NCBI RefSeq assembly: GCF_035046485.1
Contig: NC_085137.1
Location: 2,085,977-2,149,976 of the forward strand
DNA length: 64,000 bases
Source of the DNA: Aedes albopictus
Taxonomy: Eukaryota; Arthropoda; Insecta; Diptera; Culicidae
Direction of reading: 5' to 3'
Below the pieces are notes generated by a model. The model saw only the letters and a list, made by a program, of their open reading frames with translations, searched no databases and was not told where the DNA came from. Numbering within the stretch: position 1 is the stretch's first letter; each line of letters starts with the position of its first letter. The translations under genes were made by a program, and so were the position numbers. This document shows positions 34,825 through 47,400 of the stretch, piece by piece.

Positions 34825-35119
34825 TATACCTGAGGGTGTCCAAAACATGCATATATTCGGTGTCCAAAATGCAATTCTTACAGGCAATCGGAAATTGTGA
34901 TTTCCTCAGCACAAAATGCTTACGTTAAGGTTTTTGTCACCAGGATCGCAAAGTACAATCATATTATAAGAGTATTGGTAACTTTGCAACATAATTGGCA
35001 TGGGGAGCGTTAGGGGATTTCTTCTTTCTTCAGACAACATGGAGAGAAACATCATGAATTATTTCACGTTTTTAAGATACGTTACATAAACACTGCTGTT
35101 ATTAGCTCAATACGATAAG

Positions 35120-35133
35120 TTTATTTATTTATT
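35120..35133 (-). terminator. Poly(A) signals of AGTRAP homologue
   Basis: Overlapping AATAAATAAATAAA on the minus strand, about 210 bases past the stop codon of the AGTRAP homologue. Confidence 0.55.
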
Positions 35134-35341
35134 TGATTGCGTGTACATATAAAAAACAAAAACAATTCTGCACATCTTCAACGAAAAACACAGAAGAAAT
35201 CATATTTTGTTCATGAGATTTTTGGCCTCTAAGTCTATTTAAAAATGTCCAACCCTGTTTTTGGCCCTGGCACTGATTATTTGGTGTTAAAAGAAGCATG
35301 TTTTGTTATGATGATGCTTTACAGGTTTACATTATGGGATG

Positions 35342-35917
35342 TTATGATAAAATTGTCGGAGTGAAGACTTGATGTTGTTGATCAATGTCTTCATAATTCG
35401 AAGGATTATTTCCAGTTGTTTCCGTTGCCAAACTCAAACTTCCTCCACGATCAGTTAGTTCTCGATGCAACAAAAGAAGAGTGAATGGTCGTAGTGCTAA
35501 ATTAAATATCGCAAAAACAGCTGATAAAATAGCGCCTTTACTCGGGAAGTACAATATAATGCCGAATAAATCCAATAGGAACCCAATCACATTGATAAAG
35601 CACGCCTAGAATAGAAAAATAAATAAAATGACCAATAACTTAGAAACTAATACTTTTTGAATTTCACTCACGATTTGAACAGCATCTGATGATTGCCTTG
35701 AATGTATTGCCCAAAACAACGTTATGATAAATATGATATTATAAAACTGATATGCTGCGGGCAACCAATAGCTGTTCAGTGCTGCAGCAATTAAACATGT
35801 GTGAATCAATGCTATCAGCTAAAAATAAGATTTATAAGAATTGAAAACAACTAGAAATAAAAAAAAAACTACCTTGACTCTTGTATGTGGAGTATTTATA
35901 GCACTTTGGACATCCAT
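35342..35917 (-). CDS. Agtrap: AGTRAP-like four-helix membrane protein
   Basis: Three coding exons: 35917-35873, 35818-35672 and 35605-35342. Both introns (54 and 66 bases) have GT-AG ends and phase 0. The product is 151 residues, close to the 159 of human AGTRAP, starting Met-Asp-Val-Gln-Ser. Four hydrophobic segments lie at about 16-30, 36-54, 61-84 and 89-110. Family features visible are Ser-Ser-Asp-Ala after helix 2, an Asp inside helix 3 (residue 76) followed by Tyr-Phe-Pro, and Leu-Arg-Pro in helix 4 leading to Asp-Arg-Gly-Gly. The C-terminal tail is polar. In mammals the protein sits in ER, Golgi and endosomal membranes and binds the angiotensin II type 1 receptor tail to promote its internalisation. 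Insects have no such receptor, so the partner here is unknown. AAGGTAGT and ATCGTGAGT are the donors. Dlg5 lies upstream in the opposite direction. Confidence 0.88.
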
Positions 35918-36240
35918 ATCCGATAAAATTATGATGTTTTGATAATAGTTTTTGCAACGTAGTAAACAACAAGATTTATTTTTTAATACTTCATCTCAAC
36001 TTTCTGACATTTGCTACTACGCTATTGAAAGAGATTCCAAATGTTTTGATTCACTTACGAAAAACCCTGCAAGGAAGTGTCAGAGTGTGTGTGTGAAAGA
36101 ACCCCCGCGCAAATTTCATATGTAGTTGTGAATAGGCCTTTTCATGCGACCAGATCGAGCGATGTGTACTAGCACAGGTGTGGTGCATGGTGTGGTAATC
36201 TACTATTTTATTCCTATGGCGTTGGTGGTCCATATCGAAA
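35918..36240. promoter_or_regulatory. Possible head-to-head promoter region
   Basis: Upstream of the AGTRAP start and before a consensus donor CGAAA|GTAAGT at 36241 on the plus strand. It could hold the AGTRAP leader and a leader exon for Dlg5 (next plus-strand acceptor used: 41447). No TATA box is obvious. Inference only. Confidence 0.3.
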
Positions 36241-37140
36241 GTAAGTACCGCACAGTGATCAAAAATATCTTTTTTTTATTTTGTTACTCAACACATTTGA
36301 ATTTACGTTTGGGTATTTTAAATACCCAGTGCTATGGTGATTTATTGTACAAGAGTTTGGTGAGAAAAATGTCGGTCCAATTGTAGTTGAATGTTAAAAT
36401 GTCACAATACAGTAGGTACGTACTGTATTGCTTATCGAGAGAAACCGTCCAGCCTGGTGGAGTGAAGAAGACAAAAAATACTTGTTCCGCAATCGTCAAA
36501 CTGCTGCACACTTGCAACAAAAATAAAATGTCAAAAATTTGAATTATGCTACACCAAGTTCAGTTTAAAAATAAGTTACATATTGTAGCAGTTATTGTGA
36601 TGACTTAAACCAAAAATGGAAAATTTTTCATTTGCAACCGAATGAGTGAGCGCTTTTTTGCGTGCACCGAGCACTTTCACATTTGCGGAACAACTGCGGC
36701 GGTCGAAACCACCGCAACCCCGTTGGATTTTTTCCGCAATAAAGTCGACTTCTAATTACCGCAAGAGAAACTACACGTAACCGCAAATTAGCCCAAAATT
36801 AACTTTTTACACACTCAAACATAATCTGACATGATATTTCTTAATGGCTGGCATACCAATTTCAGTACTTCTTCATTTTTTCTACTTTTTTAATTGATTT
36901 CCATTGAAAATTTAACTCCTTTTGGTCAAAGGATGTTACTGCAGTTGCAGTTATGTGGCTTTTAGACACTTACTGTAGACTGTTTACTGTACTGCCCGAA
37001 TAAAAAATACAGTAGAAAAACCGAACGTTGTATTGTAACAGTACTATTTAGAACCATATTTTTACAATAGACACCACTGTAAAAATAAAAATACAAAAAC
37101 AATAAGATGTAATGTAGACACCCATACCGTGAATTGTAAT

Positions 37141-37610
37141 AGTAGTTTACGCAACAAGGTGCAGAATGAAGATTTTTACAGTACGAGTCGTACATTTATC
37201 CAACGAGGCTTGCCGAGTTGGATAATTACGACGAGTGCTGTAAAAATCGAGTTCTGCATCGAGTTGCGTACAACGTTTTTTGCAATTTCATAAATTACTA
37301 TTAGAGGATAGTTTATTACCAGAACTTTTTCATCAAACTGCACACTGATGTATATAGCCATGTTTATGCAAGTCTGATCATAGCAAGTTATACTGTGCAG
37401 TTTTCACAATTTTTTAAACCTGTGTCCAGAAAGCATCAAGAAGTTGATCATAACTGAAAACAGTGCTGTAATGGTTCAATACGCAACGCAAATCAGTGCT
37501 GTAATGAACCATTACAGCACTGCAGTTTGGTGTGGGAAAGTAGGCCTTTTCCTGTCAGATTTGCGTGAGGTAAAACAGCCTATTACGATGAGAAATTGCA
37601 AAAATAAGAT
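37141..37610 (+). mobile_element. ACGCAACAAGGTGCAG MITE family, copy 1
   Basis: First half is a foldback (AGTAGTTTACGCAACAAGG... paired with ...GTTGCGTACAACGTTTTTTG), with inner arms ACAG-ACGAGTCGTAC and TACGACGAGTGCTGT. Second half has the inverted pair CAGTGCTGTAATGGTTCA / TGAACCATTACAGCACTG. Other copies are at 56228, 56725, 57533 and 62856. Copy 1 is the most diverged of the five. Confidence 0.75.
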
Positions 37611-40166
37611 TTTTACAATATATTATACAGGTTGTTAAGTATCGTAACAATATAAAAAAATATTTTTCCCCATATATATTTTTTTGCAAAACCATACATT
37701 TTATTGTTAAAGAATTGTTCAAAATACTGATACGTGGGTTTAAATATACCATACGTTGTATGGTACATGAATGGTTTCAAACAATAAAATGTACCGTAAA
37801 TAAATTGTTTTTAATTGTAATTTCACTACTGGTTGTACATTTAATCAAATGGTTTTGGAATGGTTCTCTTTTGTTATGTTGTATTGTTTTACATTACATA
37901 AGCCATATATAGTTATATTATCTTGTCATTTTCCTTCTCTTAATGGCATCTTAGGCTTACTAGATTTATTAGAATGCGCTTTGGGAATTCTCCAGAGTGT
38001 TTTAGATAACCCTTCATATATAGGATCGCTCACGTCTAAGTCTGAGTAGTCTCTGATTGCATTAACAGTTGAAGCTTAGGCTCCCTTTGCCCCACCAGCC
38101 AGATAACCGGGTTTTGCAAACTAAGCATTATTTGTGGCAACACTATGAGCGGCATGATGGAACTATGCCGAGCGTGCTAAGTGTTATTAGACCACTAATG
38201 TAGTTGCATGAAGTGGGTGACGAGGTACATAAGTATCATTACAGCGTGCTTAACCGTTATTGCAATATTGAGGCACCAGTTTGACTAAAGTTTGAAACAC
38301 ATAACAACTCATGAGAAAACTGTCAAGTTCGATTCAAATATAAGTTAGGTTAAAAAGCGAACCCGCAGACGAACCTATATTAGAAGTCATTTCAGTGTTC
38401 AGTCCAGTCCATATGTTAAAGATGGCTCTACGTCAAAGATAAAGTTTGTCAACCGCATTTGATTCGATTGTGGTCGAAAGCAAGTTCACATGAGAGAAGA
38501 GGAGAAAACTCCCCTAAATGCAAATACAGAAAGAATAGTGTTGAACTCATCCACTGATTTACGGTAATCTAACCTGCATCTTTCCGGGTTGGCCTACATC
38601 CGTATTTCTCTCATCGCACTCTACACACCTAGCCCGCCATATCTCTTGGACCCCTGCTTGGACCTGCAGTTCTTAGGACATCTGGTTTACCACTGATTTA
38701 AACATTTTATTGACTTTAAATTGATGTTTATACTTATTCACTTTTTTCTCTTTCCTTTCCTTTGCATAAAAAAAGTCATAAACATCAACAAAACAAAGCA
38801 CGGAAAAAAATCTTAAACTGAATAAATAATTAAAAATTCACGGAAAAATAATGTTTCGGAAAAGTGAATGGCTCAAACGTAAGAAAAACAGTATAATATA
38901 TTGTTACATAAAAATTCAATGTAAATGTATAGTATAGCGAACCATTTCATTACAATACACTTTATTGTAGCTGGTACACTGTATGGTGCAGGAATGGTTT
39001 TCACCAAACACCCTATGATTAGTTTTTATCCGGGTGCCCTATTACATCGTTACGTACTTGATTTGCGGTCAAACTATGAACTCCAACTGATATCCACCTT
39101 CATTTAAAATTGGTAGTGGTAAAATTTAATTGTTCGTTCGAGTTACATTGTTTTGGTTACCGTACTGGCAATTCATCCTAAAGATATATTATTTTCTTAT
39201 AGCAATAGGCTATTCTTCCGAGGCCTGTTTTTCTATTGGTCTAGTATTGATCTAGCCTAGCCTCTAGGCTTTCTATTGTTCTAGTAATGATCTAGATTTT
39301 AGCCTAATGATGATCTAGATTTAGCATGATGATACCATGACCAAATGTCTTTTTGGCCTTATGGGGCAGAAATGTCATCATTACCTTAGTTAGAATTCGA
39401 ATGGCCTTTTCTGTTAGCTATATCTTATATTTGTGCAAGTCGCCCTTTAGTCAAATGAGTAGTTAGGTAAAAAGTTGAGTTACGACTTGCATTGGACTTG
39501 TTATCTACAAAATGGGAGAAACAATGGAAGGTTAAGAATAATTTGCTCTTGAAAAATTTTGAAAGTTTTCGACCTTTCATTATTTTAGTGAAGCGGGAAT
39601 CTCAGTGAATCTTTATATCTGAATTTATGAAAAACTTATCAGCTCTTTCAAATCTTCAATCATGTGAAATGTTGTGGACACTCCTAATATGGAGGATAAC
39701 GTGCCTCTGAGCCGGCTTTCTGATATCACCTAATATATCAGGGCTCGTGTCTATGCCTGCAATTAGGTAAAAAGAACTTAGTTTTAACCAGACACGAATG
39801 CCACATAAGTGGTAAAGTGTCTTTAATAAATATTAATAATAATAACTTATTTTTAAGTACTTTTGCCATATAGCAATTAATAACAAGATTACATAAATGT
39901 TCCATTGTTTCTGTAATTCGCAATTTAAAGAATTTTGTCTCGTGGAATAAAACGTAGTATATTTTCGTTAGAAAAAAAATCGACTGCAACTTATTTTATT
40001 CGACGTAATAAAACGTAATTAAATTTCCATTTCTTTCCAGTGGTGGATCGACACAAAGAATTTTGAAGTAATTAGTGATGTGGCGTTTCCTAACTATGGT
40101 TATCCAGTGTGATAAATAAGTATAAAGACAGAGCCATACAAAATATTCATGTTTAGAGATAAAAAT

Positions 40167-40458
40167 CTCTTTTTCTAGCGATTAGATTATAATGAAATTT
40201 TGGCTGCAACCTTAAAATAACTAGAATTTTGGCTAGTAATATAAATCATCACCCATGCAAACCTTTACATCGACTTTTTAGATTCAAATAAGTATAAAGA
40301 CACTTTTTTTGTATGAAAATCGTGTCTTTATATTTATTTGAATCTGAAAAGTCGATGTAAACGTTTGCATTGATGATGATTTATATTACTAGTCAAAATT
40401 CTAGTTAGGTTCCAGCCAAAATTTCATTATAATCTAATCGCAAGAAAGAGAGATTGTA
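40167..40458. repeat. Foldback MITE, 290 bp
   Basis: Arms of about 140 bases share GCGATTAGATTATAATGAAA, TTTTGGCTG, CTAGTAATATAAATCATCA, ACATCGACTTTT and ATAAAGACAC, inverted around a short A/T-rich loop near 40312. Confidence 0.75.
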
Positions 40459-41457
40459 TTTCTTATTTCTCGTACTGTACAGATATAAAAAACTATTTTT
40501 CATTAAATTTAATTTGATGAGCTCCATAACGACCATATCACGGTATCAAATTAATTTACATTTATTAACATACACATACAAAAAACATTCCGTTCCACTT
40601 ACAAAAACTTTAACCCACTATGATGCTATGTACATATTGCATCAACGATAGGTTTGCCATCTGGGCTAATCATTTTCTTGCTTTATTCATTCCTTCGGAA
40701 CAAGCGTGTTCCTTCTGTCGCTGATTCATCAATTCGTTTTGACGGAGTTGGCTGAGCCGCAATGCCTTATTTCTTCCCACAGGCCCACAGGGATTCTCAT
40801 ATAAGTGTGTGTAAAATAAAAACAAAAAACCTTCCGTCCTTCACTTTCTCACGGAAAACCACAAACAGAATCGATGACACCGTCAATGCGAATGCTTGAC
40901 AGCAGCGTTCATTGTCAAACGTAGAATGTTAATGTGTACATTTTCATACCTCATCTACAAATCTATCTGGAAGAGGAAAGTTTGTTATATATTTGACTAT
41001 TTTCGGTAATACATGAAATTTTTTGAATGCTTTACACTTTTGATTGAGTAAGTATCACCTTTCGCACAATGTTGTACATTAATATATAAGAATAACGTTA
41101 ACATTAAGGTGAGTTTTGGTCTTGAATTGTTGATGATGATCTGTGATGACTATTTGACTTAATAATTATTTTCAATGGTCTAAAAAAACAAATTTGTTTT
41201 GCAAATTCATGATTAAATGAAATTGTCGGACGTGATATCGTAAAATAGGTCACAATTAAATACAATATTGATATGAGTGGAAATGTTTGGAAGATCATCA
41301 CATCGCAGCGCAGATTTCTTTTCCATTTTTGGCTACGTCATTAGTCTGCCAAGTTAGATATGATGAATTGTTTTGATTGATTGGAACAATGCTAACTTTT
41401 ACAATAACATCAACACAGAAATTCATGATACTTTCTTATGTTTACAGGTAGACCAAT

Positions 41458-44400
41458 ATGGCATCCAGTGAAAATAACAGCGATGAAGGGGGTACGTTAT
41501 TAAAGAAAAAAATAAAAATTAAAGTGAAATACAAATTATTTTTCTTTATAGGAACCGCTGCTGATTATGAGCACATGATTCAATTCGAGTATTTAAAGGA
41601 AAAATATCGTGAAGTCCTTTCAAAACTAAAAAGTGTTTCTAATGACAAAGAAAGGTATATATGCAATGTCACCACATATCATTCATTTATTATTTCAACT
41701 ATATGTATCACATATGCTATTGAAGATAGGCATTCGTTTTGCTCATTAAATTCTGAGTATTTCTATTTATCTCGTTTCATGCTAAGACAATAACTTTTGA
41801 TGTAAAACTTTTTTATTTTGATTTATACGAATTTGAATTTGAAAGGTAAACTTGATAGAATTGTTTTTTTTTTAAACCGGGGTGGGCTTATCGCGCTGGT
41901 AGAGAACAGAATTACCATATTTCTGTTGGGGAGACTTTTGCCTAGTTCAGTTACAAAAATAAATTTATTTATCTGATTTTAAATTTCTTCTTTACATGCT
42001 TTGCGTTGTATAATTTGTTACAGAGTATTTTTTTTTCTTAAAAATGCATTGAAATTTCCAGTTTTTTTCAAAAGATGGGAACACTGTATGTAATCAGTTA
42101 TTGCCTGGTGCTGAAATTGAAGTAATCCGTGTTAAGGCGAAACTGGAAGCATTTTCTCATTTTTTCTGTTTTTGATTTTTTATTAAATAACGAAGCAATA
42201 TTTTCAAAATCGGTTTTCGTGCACATGGATCAAGGTATCTTCTGAATTTTTTTGAGGTGGAAAATGTTTTCCATTTTTGCGGACCCCATTTTTTCGTGAA
42301 ATTTTGTTCAAAAATGGTTTCTGCAAAAACGAAAAACATTTTTCACTACAAAAAAAATCAGAAGATACCTTGATCCATACTCTACATGTGCACGAAAACC
42401 GATTTTGAAAATATTGCTTCGTTATTTAATTAAAAATCAAAAACCAAAAAGTGAGGAAATGCTTCCAGTTTCGCCTTAATCCGTGGGATTAACTTTAAGG
42501 ACTTCGATGCCTAATTATTATCTAGCTCTGTGTATTCTGTGTGTCAGTGTTACAAGAGTTTATCATGTCGATAAATAACTTAAGTGTATTTATTAAATGT
42601 TTCACTTTGTTGTTTATTATTTCAGGTTGGAAAAGGACTATCAGTTGGTTAAAAAAGAGTTGGATACCAGTAAAGGAGACTTCTTCAACACATGTCATGA
42701 TTATAACATGTTGAAACAAAAATATGATAATCTTCGTCTACGCTTTGATGAGTTTTCCCATGATCCCCCTGATTGCACACATTGTGAGGAATTGAAAAAA
42801 GAAATTCAAACCGTTTATTCAGAAAGAGAATCAGTGTTCAAAGATATTCAATGCCTGGAGCGTAAACTACAAGCAGCAGTTCGCAGTCGTGATGACTCGT
42901 TAAAAAACTATGCTGCACTGCAAGAAAAGTTGGAAATGATAAAAAGAGGAGATTTTCATACAAATGATAGTAGTTGGAACAGAGATCGTGCTGAAAGTAA
43001 AGATAAATTTGAAATTGTTTCTGAAAATTTGGAATCCGCAAGCAGAGAAATTGAAAGGTTGAAAAAAGCCCTGGATAAGGCGAAAGCTGAAATAGCAAGA
43101 TCAGTACAGGAAACTGAAATAGCTAAAGGACGAAGAGATTGGGCAATATCTGAACGAGAAAAAATAGTACAAGAAAGAGATAGCGTTCGAAATCTGTGTG
43201 ATGAAATTCGAAAAGAGCGCGATACAGCAACATCAAAACTGCTGGCTGCTATACGAGACAAAGATGAGGCATGCAAAGAAATTGAACAACTTACCGAGCG
43301 ATTGGATTCACATAATTTGATGAAGGATAATTTGAGCAACAATAACGCAAACCCTGGAAAGCTGTTCAACTCGATTGATGATACAGAAAATAATTCACTG
43401 TATAACACATCCAGTTTAGATTCAGTATATGATTTAGATATGCTTTTACAGTATGAAACTAAAGTGATTGAAATTGATTCATCTTTACTTGAAAATAATA
43501 CTTCCAATTGGGGATTAATTCTTAGAGAAAACATCGACGAGTATAACGACAATAATGTAAAGGGTCGTGTAGCAGGCCCATCGGTTCTATCTGTAGAGCA
43601 TAACTCTATATTTTTCGGAAGATTGTTGCCGAATGACATTATTTGTCAAATTGATGGTTTAGATTGTGCCAAGTTTCCCAAGCGGAAAATATTTAAGGCA
43701 ATCAGATGTAGTCTTCCAACATGTATTATCACGATAAAACGTCCAATCAAGCGACTGCTTCCAATACAAGTCAATTACATAAATGGAAATAAAAATCACG
43801 GCCTATATTTGGAAACTGGAATATTTATATCAAAAATAGAGTCCAATTCTCTTGTGGATTGCGATGGCAGACTTAGTACAGGTGATCGCATAATATCTAT
43901 AAATGGAAAACCCACTAGTGGAATGAAGAATGTTAACGAAATCAACACAATTATCAACGACATGAGACACAACTGCTTGAGTTTAATTGTTGTTAAAGAT
44001 TTGATGGGGTGTTCTAATGATATGAGATATTTTGATTCGAGAAACAAGCTTCTGCATTGCAGTAGCAGCTCCACTCAAACGGAAAATATAACGGACAATG
44101 TTGGAAGTGCGCATAAAGAGGCAATGAATCAACTTAGTTTAGATTTGGAAAAATACCACTTTCTACCATCAGCTATGCCGTTAAGTATTCTTACTACAGC
44201 CAGTACACCAAATTCAATAATTGCCAGCACACCCACGTCTTCCAAGTCTGCTTCTATATTGACAGGAATGCTCCAGAAATTGAAAGGCAGAATGAATATA
44301 AGCACACATAAAGATTGTCAAGAAAACGACGCCATCGCAGCTTTGGATTCTGTGCTTGACAGTGATGATCAGGACTCTAATCTTCCGATGTACTCTAAGG

Positions 44401-47400
44401 TTCGTGAAAAGAAAACCAAGAAGAAATCTAAGGAATCTCAAGATGTACCCCGAGGAACCTGGCCACGAGTAACAATGACTGTTCACTCAAATGATAATCA
44501 CGTGGGTACAGTTTTACATCGACCTAAACGAGAACGTCCAAAGTTAAGCATTCCGGTGGATAAATTAGATAGTACCAACTATTACAATGTTAATTTACCT
44601 ACTGATGAATGTGGCCTTATATCACCACAATCTTTAACAAATAATCCAACTAGTGGTGTGAAAAAACGAAACTCAAACCCAGGCAATAATTTTGATGCGA
44701 GTAGAACAGTACAATCTTCCAAATATGGATATGACTTCAATGTATCAAAGTCAAATAAATTCCCACATTCAAGAACTTTTGCGTATGATACCCACAACAA
44801 TAATCATATTTCAAACATCAATAGACATAGTTTGAATCTATCATCACTGAACAAGCAACAGTTACAACACCAGCATACACAACATTTGAATACCACTGAT
44901 TTCATGCCAAGGAAAAGCAATAATTCAATCGACTCTACAATATTGCCCTCTAAAAATACAACAAGTTACACATTCAGCAATAAGACCTCTATGAAGGATC
45001 CTTCAGATTGTTATCTGTCCACTAAGATATCAAAGCATTCATCCAAGTATTCGAGCGATACCGATAGTATTGATATAGAAAATGTTTCTCTTTCAATGGC
45101 AGTACATACACATACGTTGCCCCACTCTCACTCAAGAAGGCAATCAATAAGTAATACTAGCAATGCGTCCTCAACGAATAAAACTAATTCAGCTATTGGT
45201 GCTAGTGGAATGAACTTCCCTAATGCTTGCGGTTCATCTGCGTATTCTACAATAACTCCGTATCATCAAAGCACATGTTCTCCACAGGGAGGTACAATGC
45301 GTCCAACGAGCACCATCATACCGTCTGCAGAATATACCATTTTGCCACAGGCACCCCATCATTCACAGGGATCGTCTATTGATTATCCATTTAACCGATA
45401 CAGTCAAATTCAATCTTCGAAGGAAGAGGTTCCTTCTGGTTTGTTGGGACATAGCTTTGAAGGCGGAACTTTTCCACGAAATAAAGTACATCAGGGATAT
45501 CGAATCCCTTCAAATCAAAGTGTAACCAGCCGCTGGAGTGGATTCAAAATTAGTAATGGATCGATTGATTACTGCAGCTCCGGACGTGCCTCGCCAACAT
45601 TTCAAGTGCAAGTGATTGATCCTGGCCGTATATCAACTTCGAGCAAGCGTACTTCAATGCAAGACTACAATGCCAGATGCAAGCCAAACATTGGAGAAGT
45701 ACGACGTGTGCACATTGATAAAAGTGAAATGTCACTTGGCATTAAAATATGTAGCCGTGGAAATGGAGGAGGAGTTTTTGTCTCAAATGTTGGAGAAAAT
45801 AGTCTTGCTAGTAAAGTAGGGCTTCAAATTGGTGATCGTTTATTAGAAGTTTGTGGTATCAATTTGAGAAAAGCAACTTATGATTTAGCCGCTAATGTTC
45901 TAAGGCAATGCGGTAACTCTATTACAATGCTAGTGCAATACAATCCAGACGTTTATAGCAATCTTACCACGAGTGAAGATAACATTGTACATTCAAGTTC
46001 ACCAACACCACAGAATTCACCACGTACTATAGGAAGGGCTATAATGTCCTCTGTCAACACAACAACAGTCAATTCTGTATCAACAATTGCACCAAAAACA
46101 ATATCGACTAATGATAATCATCCATCTCAGTTGTCAAGCTCATCTCAAAGCAGTCATTACAAAGAACAGCCGAGATTAATATTCATAGAAACAAGAAAAA
46201 GCTCAAACCTCGGCATAAGCCTAGTTGGAGGAAACGCGAATGGTATTTTTGTACACGGGGTACAGAAGGACTCGATAGCTGATAATGCTGGATTGCGAAT
46301 AGGAGATCAGATTTTGGAGTTCAACGGAACTGATTTGAGAAGGTCTACTGCAGAACACGCTGCTCTGGAAATCGCTAAGCCGGCAGAGAACGTTGCGGTG
46401 CTTGTTTTCTACAATTTACAAAGTAAGTTGCACATATGAAACACGCGTTGGTTTTTGTTTTCTGTATTTATCTTCATATTCATTTTATTTTATATTTAAT
46501 CACTGATAGTTTAATGCTCGTCCCTCAGTACCCCACTATTTGCTTGTCTGAAACGCTTTTCAAATTTAACTTGATTTGATTAGATAATGGTATGATGGTA
46601 TGGGCACTCGAGTAGTTATTGTGGTTATCATACTAGTACATAAGCTTTGTCTCTTGGCTGTAAGCCTAGAAATTTAAGTTAACTTTGGAAGAAAGTTAGG
46701 CATAATTTGCATCTAAACAAATCATTAACAAATTTTGAAAACGACGTATAATCAATGGTGTAGCATTGATTATACGTCGTTTTCAAAATTTGTTACTGAA
46801 ATGAACTTTAAAAAAGTTTTCTGAATTATTCTTACTACTAGTACATACATTCAACACTTTCTGCTCTGGCATTTGTAAGCATTACCAAGTTACGACAAAT
46901 ATTACGCAATGTTAGGCTACTCTGACAAATTTTTACTTTAACACTTTTTTTACACTCAACCGCAATATGGGGTTAATACGACTGCGTTGTATTTTGTTTT
47001 TCCGTTCGTGCGTGTTGTGGCAACAGGAAACTTTGAATCGGTGGAAAACTTATTATTTAACAATTTCAAAAGGCTTTTATTCTGCTTACATGCTATACAA
47101 TTTAAGACTGCAAATACAATCTACTTCCATATTATATTGAGTGTAATAATAACAATTAGTTATTCTGTACAATAACACACATTTCTTTTTTTTTTTTTTG
47201 CAGAATTCAATCAAATTAAAGATAAACCTGGAGATGCATTGTATATTAGGGTAGGGTTCGACAGAAATTGCGATCTAGGCGAGTCTGAATTACCATTTAA
47301 CAAGGACGAAGTTTTATATGTTGACAACACAATGTTCGGCGGCGTCCCTGGACGATGGCGTGCTTGGAAATTGGATGAATATGGCCACAAACTCCAATGT

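Larger units (their letters stand above)
36241..41447 (+). other. Intergenic or first Dlg5 intron
   Basis: Five kilobases without a supported coding region, ending at the acceptor TTTACAG (41441-41447) of the first Dlg5 coding exon. It contains a repeat starting near 36995 (CCCGAATAAAAAATACAG) with related phrases to about 39045, a five-member MITE family copy (37141), a foldback (40167) and a repeat at 40830-40870 that recurs inverted at 48757-48795. Confidence 0.4.

Noticed and set aside
42956..43639. 227-codon antisense ORF inside Dlg5 exon 3
   Set aside because: Shadow of the coiled-coil coding frame; the plus strand has clear domain homology and intact splicing.
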